A DNA stretch of 5,253 nucleotides, from NCBI GenBank assembly GCA_030840615.1, contig JAVEEE010000193.1, positions 1-5,253 of the forward strand. Reading direction: 5' to 3'. Numbering within the stretch: position 1 is the stretch's first letter; each line of letters opens with the position of its first letter. The notes under the pieces were generated by a model that was not told the DNA's origin, searched no databases, and worked only from the letters and a program-made list of their open reading frames with translations. A program made the translations under genes and the position numbers. This DNA comes from Frankiaceae bacterium. Its GTDB lineage: Bacteria; Actinomycetota; Actinomycetes; JAFAQI01. This document shows positions 1 through 3,103 of the stretch, one piece after another.

Positions 1-407
1 TCACCGGTCTCGGCGCCCTGCTCAGCGGCTACCTCACCAAGACCTTCTACGAAGGGCACCGGGCCGCGATGCGACAGCTCAACCTCTACTACCGCGAGCC
101 CTACATGACCGGCCGGCTGCTCGCCGCCGAGCGGATCATCGGCAAGCTCGACAACAACGCCGCCAACCGCAAGTTTGCCGAGGAGATCGTCAAGGGCCTG
201 CTCGAGTGGCAGCTGCCACCCGTCGAAGATGTCACCGGCCCGTCGACCGGCGCAGACCCGGACGCGGGCAACGGGAACGCCGACCCCGCGAAGAAGACGA
301 CGGCGAAGAAGACAGCCAGAAAGGCTCCGGCCAAGAAGACCGCCAAGAGGGCCCCGGCGAAGAAGGTCACCGCGAAGAAAGCCACCGCGAAGAAAGCCAC
401 CGCGTAG
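1..407 (+). CDS. C-terminal part of a membrane-associated (TRADD-N-associated TM-like) protein with histone H1-like tail; 5' truncated
   Basis: The reading frame is open from position 3 at the window edge to the TAG at 405-407, so 134 residues are visible and the true start lies outside. The first ~16 residues (TGLGALLSGYLTKTFY) look like the end of a membrane helix. They are followed by an amphipathic helical stretch with YYREP, LLAAERIIGKL and an IVKGLLEW ending. From memory, this layout resembles the two-TM domain associated with TRADD-N proteins in bacterial conflict systems (Pfam CyanoTRADDas_TM); that assignment is an inference. An acidic, Pro/Gly-rich linker follows. The last 39 residues are built from AKK/APAKK units: 16 Lys/Arg and no acidic residue, as in histone H1 and the tail of mycobacterial HupB. 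Such tails usually bind DNA or RNA non-specifically. An internal ATG at 69 is possible but would cut the helical domain. Coding is certain; function is not. Confidence 0.8.
   Translation, partial: TGLGALLSGYLTKTFYEGHRAAMRQLNLYYREPYMTGRLLAAERIIGKLDNNAANRKFAEEIVKGLLEWQLPPVEDVTGPSTGADPDAGNGNADPAKKTTAKKTARKAPAKKTAKRAPAKKVTAKKATAKKATA
369..404 (+). repeat. 15-bp tandem direct repeat inside the Lys/Ala tail
   Basis: The unit accgcgaagaaagcc occurs exactly at 369-383 and 384-398, followed by a partial copy (accgcg) at 399-404. Each unit encodes Thr-Ala-Lys-Lys-Ala, so copy-number change would lengthen or shorten the basic tail without a frameshift. The repeat abuts the stop codon. Confidence 0.85.
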
Positions 408-423
408 ACGTCGGCCACCCGCC

Positions 424-429
424 GATAAT
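424..429 (+). promoter_or_regulatory. Candidate -10 box for the Erm-like gene
   Basis: GATAAT lies in the 84-bp gap between the upstream stop and the methyltransferase start. It matches the actinobacterial TANNNT/TATAAT -10 at five of six positions and is AT-rich against a GC-rich background. No convincing -35 is seen 17-18 bp upstream, and no AT-rich WhiB7-type element precedes it. Transcription would begin near 436-438, just at a GTG (438). Confidence 0.35.
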
Positions 430-491
430 CACTCGCGGTGCACCCTCGACCTGCAGCAGAGTGACCTGCATGGTCCTCGTCCGCATGTTCC

Positions 492-1049
492 GTGTCCGCC
501 GCCCGTCCGGCGCGATGGGGCTATCACCAGCTACGCGATAGCCACGTCCGGGCTCTCGTCGCTGCTGCCGGCGTGCAGCCGCGCGACCTCGTCCTCGACA
601 TCGGTGCCGGCACCGGTGCCATCACCCGCCGCCTTCTGGGTGCCGGGGCCACCGTCATCGCCGTCGAGCTGCACCCGGCCCGCGCGGCGCTGCTGCGCGA
701 CCAGTTCGCCGCCGACCGGTGCACCGTCGTACAGGTCGACGCCACCGACCTGCGGCTGCCCCGGCGCCCGTTCGCGGTCGTCGCCAACCCGCCGTTCGCC
801 TCGATTACCGCGGTGCTCCGCCGGCTTACCGCACCGGGCAGCCGGCTGACCCGCGCCGACCTGATCGTCCCGGCCTACGTCGCCCGCAGGTGGGCGTCGT
901 ACGACGCTCCGGGCGCCGGTCGGTGGTCGCACACGTTCGCCGTCGAGGTGGTCCGGCCGCTGCCGCGGTCGGCGTTCCGGCCGCCCGCGACCGCACCGAC
1001 GGCGCACCTCGCCGTCCTCCGCCGCGGCCGGGGCTCGGCTAGGCCATAG
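492..1049 (+). CDS. Erm-family 23S rRNA (adenine-N6)-methyltransferase, short Erm(37)-like form
   Basis: This is a 185-residue SAM-dependent methyltransferase of the Erm/KsgA family. Motif I is LDIGAGTGAIT (35-45). The acidic ribose-binding residue is Glu59 in AVELHP, an adenine-binding Asp83 lies in QVDATDL, and the catalytic NPPF is at 99-102. A late FRPPATAPTAHLAV (162-175) matches the end of the family fold. Erm enzymes methylate A2058 or its neighbours in 23S rRNA and confer macrolide-lincosamide-streptogramin resistance. At 185 aa it lacks the C-terminal helical domain of typical ~250-aa Erms. In this it resembles M. tuberculosis Erm(37) (179 aa), which shares the N-terminal RxWG(W/Y)H(R/Q)L signature seen here at 8-14. 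The GTG at 492 is the only start after the in-frame TGA at 462; no Shine-Dalgarno sequence precedes it. Another rRNA target remains possible. Confidence 0.88.
   Translation: MSAARPARWGYHQLRDSHVRALVAAAGVQPRDLVLDIGAGTGAITRRLLGAGATVIAVELHPARAALLRDQFAADRCTVVQVDATDLRLPRRPFAVVANPPFASITAVLRRLTAPGSRLTRADLIVPAYVARRWASYDAPGAGRWSHTFAVEVVRPLPRSAFRPPATAPTAHLAVLRRGRGSARP
519..543 (+). promoter_or_regulatory. 7-bp inverted repeat in the first codons of the Erm-like gene
   Basis: GGCTATC (519-525) and GATAGCC (537-543) are exact reverse complements around an 11-nt loop, covering codons 10-17 of the methyltransferase. In mRNA this could form a hairpin just past the start codon, the place where erm attenuators act. 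It could equally be chance, since codons constrain both arms. Confidence 0.3.
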
Positions 1050-1070
1050 GCAAGTCGCCGCCAGGCCGTT

Positions 1071-1076
1071 TACCTT
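1071..1076 (+). promoter_or_regulatory. Candidate -10 box before a leaderless mini-ORF
   Basis: TACCTT fits the TANNNT actinobacterial -10 and ends 6 nt before a GTG at 1083, the geometry of a leaderless transcript. No good -35 is present upstream. An alternative reading is that TTGACG (1075-1080) is a -35, but no -10 lies at the right distance downstream. Confidence 0.35.
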
Positions 1077-1082
1077 GACGCT

Positions 1083-1106
1083 GTGCTGGTGACGGTTTTG
1101 CTGTGA
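1083..1106 (+). CDS. Putative 7-codon upstream ORF overlapping the next gene
   Basis: GTG-CTG-GTG-ACG-GTT-TTG-CTG-TGA encodes MLVTVLL. Its stop overlaps the start of the downstream gene as GTGA (1103-1106), a standard translational-coupling arrangement. It begins 6 nt after a TACCTT box, so it could be translated from a leaderless mRNA and deliver ribosomes to the GTG at 1103, which has no obvious Shine-Dalgarno sequence. Whether it is translated cannot be told from sequence. Confidence 0.3.
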   Translation: MLVTVLL

Positions 1107-1297
1107 CTACGCCGCTGGAGGCGGGGCTCGTCGCCGACGACGGAGTGGTCCACGTCGCCCTGCGCAAGGTCAACGGCTACGTCGCCGGGTGCGGCGTCGG
1201 CAAGATCGTCCAGATCATCGCCGGCCGGTTCGACCCGGCCGATCAGCAGGCGTGCCCGCAGTGTCTCGCCGACACGACGGAGTCCAAGGCCAACTAG
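1103..1297 (+). CDS. Small hypothetical protein with Cys/His residues (possible metal site)
   Basis: This 64-residue protein begins at GTG 1103. I do not recognise a named family. His17, Cys30 and the CPQC pair (Cys51, Cys54) are spaced so that they could bind one zinc, as in many short actinobacterial proteins with a late CxxC; this is an inference. There is no signal peptide or membrane segment. Residues 14-40 (GVVHVALRKVNGYVAGCGVG and on) look like a small beta-rich core. The Erm-like gene ends 53 bp upstream on the same strand, but a candidate -10 and mini-ORF lie between, so it may be a separate unit. Its end faces the SnoaL-like gene convergently across 43 bp, where I see only a weak 5-bp hairpin and no clear terminator. 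Confidence 0.62.
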   Translation: MTTPLEAGLVADDGVVHVALRKVNGYVAGCGVGKIVQIIAGRFDPADQQACPQCLADTTESKAN

Positions 1298-1340
1298 CTG
1301 GGTGGGACGGACCGCGGCAGCCGTCGGTCGCCGGGTGGCG

Positions 1341-1715
1341 TCACGCGGTGATGATCTTCCAGTAGGAGTCCTTGCGGGTGATCTTGCCTTCCGCATCGAC
1401 GTCGAAGAGGTCACAGCCCCGGACCTCGATGCGTTCGCCCGCCGTCGTCGTACCGGTCAGCGTCCACTTCGACACCGCGTGCTCGCCGGCGAGCCAGTGC
1501 TCGTCATCGCCGTAATGCACGTCGGGTATGCCGGTGAACCGACCTTCCACGCCGGCGCGCACGGCCGCTTTGCCGACGAGTCGGTCGCCCCACGGGAGCG
1601 GGCCGCGCGGTGTCTCGAAGACGCAGTCGTCGGCGAAGTAGCTCATCACCGCGTCGGCGTCGTGCGCGTTGAAGGCAGCCAGAAATCCGCGCATCGTGTC
1701 TTCGGTGATGGGCAC
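1341..1715 (-). CDS. SnoaL-like / NTF2-fold protein
   Basis: This is a 124-residue protein of the SnoaL/nuclear transport factor 2 superfamily, a cone-shaped alpha+beta barrel whose members bind or isomerise small hydrophobic ligands. Typical signatures are FLAAFNAHDADAVMSYFADD at 11-30, a following CVFETP strand, the mid-protein loop with GKAAVR, and the ending GCDLFDVDAEGKITRKDSYW (100-119). The length fits single-domain members. I chose the GTG at 1713-1715 because GAAGGAGGA (complement of 1722-1730) sits 6 nt upstream. A longer frame from the GTG at 1743-1745 would place this ribosome-binding site inside the gene. Its substrate cannot be inferred: there is no polyketide or other biosynthetic gene nearby. 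It is divergent from the membrane-protein pair at 1949, so the two could share regulation. Confidence 0.88.
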   Translation of the reverse strand: MPITEDTMRGFLAAFNAHDADAVMSYFADDCVFETPRGPLPWGDRLVGKAAVRAGVEGRFTGIPDVHYGDDEHWLAGEHAVSKWTLTGTTTAGERIEVRGCDLFDVDAEGKITRKDSYWKIITA

Positions 1716-1721
1716 GGCTCG

Positions 1722-1730
1722 TCCTCCTTC
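1722..1730 (-). promoter_or_regulatory. Strong ribosome-binding site that fixes the SnoaL-like start
   Basis: The minus strand reads GAAGGAGGA, near-perfect complementarity to the 16S 3' end, 6 nt before GTG 1715. It supports this start over the upstream GTG at 1745. Confidence 0.8.
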
Positions 1731-1752
1731 GTCGACCTCCGGCACCTCGAGT

Positions 1753-1795
1753 TGTCAGCCCGTCATCGAGCTCTGGGTGCGATCAGCAGCTGACA
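1753..1795. promoter_or_regulatory. Clustered TCAGC/GCTGA half-sites, possible operator
   Basis: TCAGC-A-GCTGA at 1783-1793 is a perfect 11-bp palindrome. TGTCAGC (1753-1759) and GCTGACA (1789-1795) form a further 7-bp inverted repeat. They lie 38-80 bp upstream of the SnoaL-like start, in the divergent region. A fourth copy, GCTGACT (1867-1873), overlaps the proposed -35 of the rightward gene. This is consistent with a dimeric repressor site, but no regulator gene is in the window. Confidence 0.25.
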
Positions 1796-1867
1796 GGTCG
1801 CGATGCCGGAGAACAAGTCTGATGCTGGACCGTCGAGTACGCCGTGACACCCGGTTTGGCCGAATCG

Positions 1868-1897
1868 CTGACTGCCGCCCCCACCCGGCGCTAGCGT
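1868..1897 (+). promoter_or_regulatory. Candidate promoter for the two-TM gene pair
   Basis: CTGACT (1868-1873, four of six matches to TTGACA), an 18-bp spacer and TAGCGT (1892-1897, TANNNT) make a plausible vegetative promoter. The predicted start near 1904 gives a ~45-nt leader ending in a Shine-Dalgarno sequence. Confidence 0.35.
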
Positions 1898-1948
1898 TAC
1901 TGGTGGGACAGAAGTGACTTACCCACGCGCTCAGACAGGGGAGGGCCC

Positions 1949-2413
1949 ATGGCAAGTCCGGAGCCACAGCACAGCGCGATCAGCAAGCTTCTTCTCAACC
2001 GCGGCAGCGAGGCCGACGAGATCGGCGCACCGGCGTTCTCCATCACCAAGGTGCTCGCGACGGGAGCGGTCGTGTTGACGCCGCTGACGACGGTGCTGGT
2101 GAAGTCGCTGTCCAACGTCAAGTTCTCCAACGGGGAGATCGTGGCGCTGGTCATCGCCGTACTTGCGTTCTGCGCGATCCTCGGCGCGGCCGACGTGTTC
2201 GCGCGGGCGATCGCAACTGCCGGCACGTCGAGCGTGGGTTACGTGCCGCTGAGTCCAGGGCTGAAGGGATCGTTGAAGAAGCGCGGCGAGGACACGGACG
2301 TCAATATCGTGGCCACCCGGCGCAACGGCGAGCTCGGCGAGTTCCTGATCATCGACGACGGTGGAGCCTCGTGGGTCAAGGAAGAGGCCGTGGCGGTCTG
2401 GAACAAGCGGTAG
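1949..2413 (+). CDS. Two-TM membrane protein of unknown function
   Basis: This 154-residue protein starts at ATG 1949, preceded by the purine-rich AGGGGAGGG (1937-1945). After a ~30-residue soluble N-terminus it has two hydrophobic segments (34-52 and 63-82) joined by a short polar turn (SLSNVKFSNGE). TM2 runs into ADVFARAIA. The remaining ~70 residues are soluble and presumably on the same side as the N-terminus. They are charged in the middle (KKRGEDTD) and end in two beta-like stretches, EFLIIDD and SWVKEEAVAVW. I do not recognise the family; there is no signal peptidase site and no catalytic motif. It is followed after 7 nt by another small two-TM protein, so the two likely form an operon and perhaps a membrane complex. 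Phage holin-like or conflict-system roles are possible but unsupported. Confidence 0.82.
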   Translation: MASPEPQHSAISKLLLNRGSEADEIGAPAFSITKVLATGAVVLTPLTTVLVKSLSNVKFSNGEIVALVIAVLAFCAILGAADVFARAIATAGTSSVGYVPLSPGLKGSLKKRGEDTDVNIVATRRNGELGEFLIIDDGGASWVKEEAVAVWNKR

Positions 2414-2420
2414 CGCTGCC

Positions 2421-2714
2421 TTGAGTAGCCACGAGGCGGCTACCCGGGTCTTCGAAGCGGCGCGGAAGATCAGTCCTTTCGGCGCCGGTATCGGCGCTCT
2501 CATCGGGCTCATCATGGGCTGGCCGCACAAGTTCTTGGATGACGCGACCGGCTTCTACTCGTATCGCAACGCGTTCACGCAGGGGGAGTTCAAGCACGTC
2601 GCCGAGGCGTGTGCCGGCGCAGTGGCGGTGCTGGCGCTGATCGGCGCCGGCCTCGTCTACGCCGCCGTCGGCATCTACAAGTCCGAGACCGCGAAGAAGC
2701 CGCCGCCACCCTGA
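2421..2714 (+). CDS. Small two-TM membrane protein, partner of the preceding gene
   Basis: This 97-residue protein has hydrophobic segments at ~20-34 (GAGIGALIGLIMGW) and ~62-85 (a long Ala/Leu/Val-rich helix ending VGIY). Between them is a ~28-residue aromatic and charged loop (PHKFLDDATGFYSYRNAFTQGEFKH). The tail is short and basic, then proline-rich (KKPPPP). I chose TTG 2421, 7 nt after the preceding stop. The frame also has a GTG at 2361, but using it would overlap the upstream gene by 53 nt with unlikely Arg/Ser-rich sequence. Only weak Shine-Dalgarno complementarity (GCGGTAG) precedes TTG, so translation may be coupled to the upstream gene. The family is unknown. The two TMs of opposite orientation with a ~28-aa loop would place both ends on the same side. 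Confidence 0.72.
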   Translation: MSSHEAATRVFEAARKISPFGAGIGALIGLIMGWPHKFLDDATGFYSYRNAFTQGEFKHVAEACAGAVAVLALIGAGLVYAAVGIYKSETAKKPPPP

Positions 2715-2717
2715 GGT

Positions 2718-2808
2718 AGCCCCCTCCCGAACTTTGGCCCCAACGACGGACATCACACGCTCGTCGTGTCCGAATCGAGGGCCAAAGATCACGAGCGCGG
2801 AGGGTGGG
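2718..2808. repeat. Long imperfect inverted repeat (terminator or REP/MITE-like hairpin)
   Basis: A nested hairpin of about 28 bp follows the two-TM pair. Outer arms are CCCCCTCC (2720-2727) with GGAGGG-T-GG (2799-2807). The core is CTTTGGCCC (2732-2740) with GGGCCAAAG (2779-2787), nine perfect pairs flanked by GA/TC. The inner arm is CGA+CGGACA (2744-2752) with TGTCCG-AA-TCG (2767-2777). The apical loop is 14 nt, with an alternative ACACG/CGTGT pairing inside it. It could terminate the membrane-gene transcript, but it is much longer than a usual intrinsic terminator and lacks a T-tract. A mobile palindromic repeat or a structured RNA element are alternatives. Confidence 0.65.
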
Positions 2809-2839
2809 GGGACCGGACCAAGACAGATGCAGGAACATA

Positions 2840-2868
2840 CGGACATTTCACCCACGGCTCGTTACCAT
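2840..2868 (+). promoter_or_regulatory. Leaderless-type promoter for the small CxC/HxxH gene
   Basis: CGGACA (2840-2845), a 17-bp spacer and TACCAT (2863-2868) precede the GTG at 2876 by 7 nt, so the transcript would start at or one base before the start codon. There is no Shine-Dalgarno sequence, as expected for leaderless actinobacterial mRNAs. Confidence 0.5.
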
Positions 2869-2875
2869 CAGCGCG

Positions 2876-3046
2876 GTGGATGAGCACCGGTTGAGGGTCT
2901 GGGCGTCCAGGCCCGGTCTCGGCGCCGTGTGGATCGGGCGATGCTCCTGCGGGCTGGACTTCGGTCCGCACAAGCACCGGCTCGACGTCGAGACTGACCA
3001 CGATCGACACCGGGACAAGGTCGCGCAGGACGTGCCCACGACTTAG
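2876..3046 (+). CDS. Small CxC...HxxH protein, putative zinc-binding
   Basis: This 56-residue protein has the pattern RCSCG (Cys23, Cys25), then PHKH (His32, His34), and DHDRH (His42, His45). The combination of a C-x-C-G knuckle after a tryptophan-containing strand (AVWIGRCSCG) and a later H-x-x-H helix resembles short zinc-binding proteins common in actinobacteria and their phages. Metal binding and function are inferences. GTG 2876 was chosen because a TACCAT -10 lies 7 nt upstream. Extending to the GTG at 2804 would run through the promoter and into the inverted repeat. The protein is charged and has no membrane segment. It ends 57 bp from the convergent GGDEF/EAL gene, separated by a strong hairpin. 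Confidence 0.6.
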   Translation: MDEHRLRVWASRPGLGAVWIGRCSCGLDFGPHKHRLDVETDHDRHRDKVAQDVPTT

Positions 3047-3055
3047 ACGAGCGGC

Positions 3056-3101
3056 GAGCGGCCAGCAGCCGGGCGGCGGCCCGGCGGGCGGGCGGCCGCT
3101 C
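3056..3101. terminator. Bidirectional hairpin terminator between convergent genes
   Basis: GAGCGGCC (3056-3063) pairs perfectly with GGCCGCTC (3094-3101). Inside, GCCGGGC (3068-3074) pairs with GCCCGGC (3079-3085) around a 4-nt loop. It occupies the gap between the stop of the small CxC/HxxH gene and the stop of the GGDEF/EAL gene, so it can serve both. There is no T-tract, which is common for high-GC actinobacterial terminators. Confidence 0.65.
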
Positions 3102-3103
3102 CA

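Noticed and set aside
395..424. WhiB7-type element upstream of the Erm-like gene
   Set aside because: WhiB7 promoters carry an AT-rich stretch just before the -35; this region is coding, GC-rich and shows none.
175..849. Long + strand frame across the first gene's tail and the methyltransferase
   Set aside because: The translation is Arg/Pro-rich low-complexity sequence, a high-GC shadow of two genes with recognisable domains in another frame.
1306..1325. GACGG/CCGTC hairpin between the convergent small gene and the SnoaL-like gene
   Set aside because: It has only five pairs and a 10-nt loop, so it is too weak to call a terminator.
1302..1793. 163-codon + strand frame opposite the SnoaL-like gene
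   Set aside because: The minus strand encodes a clear NTF2-like protein with a strong ribosome-binding site; the plus frame is its shadow.
1803..1847. Short ATG frame (MPENKSDAGPSTP) in the divergent intergenic region
   Set aside because: There is no Shine-Dalgarno sequence or suitable -10 spacing, and nothing in its composition suggests a peptide gene.
1903..1926. GTGGG...CCCAC and AAGTGACTT dyads in the leader of the two-TM gene
   Set aside because: The two dyads have different centres and only 4-5 bp each; not above chance in this region.
1931..2530. 199-codon minus-strand frame over the two-TM genes
   Set aside because: The plus strand shows clean TM segments, a Shine-Dalgarno sequence and tight spacing; the minus frame is Arg/His-rich and featureless.
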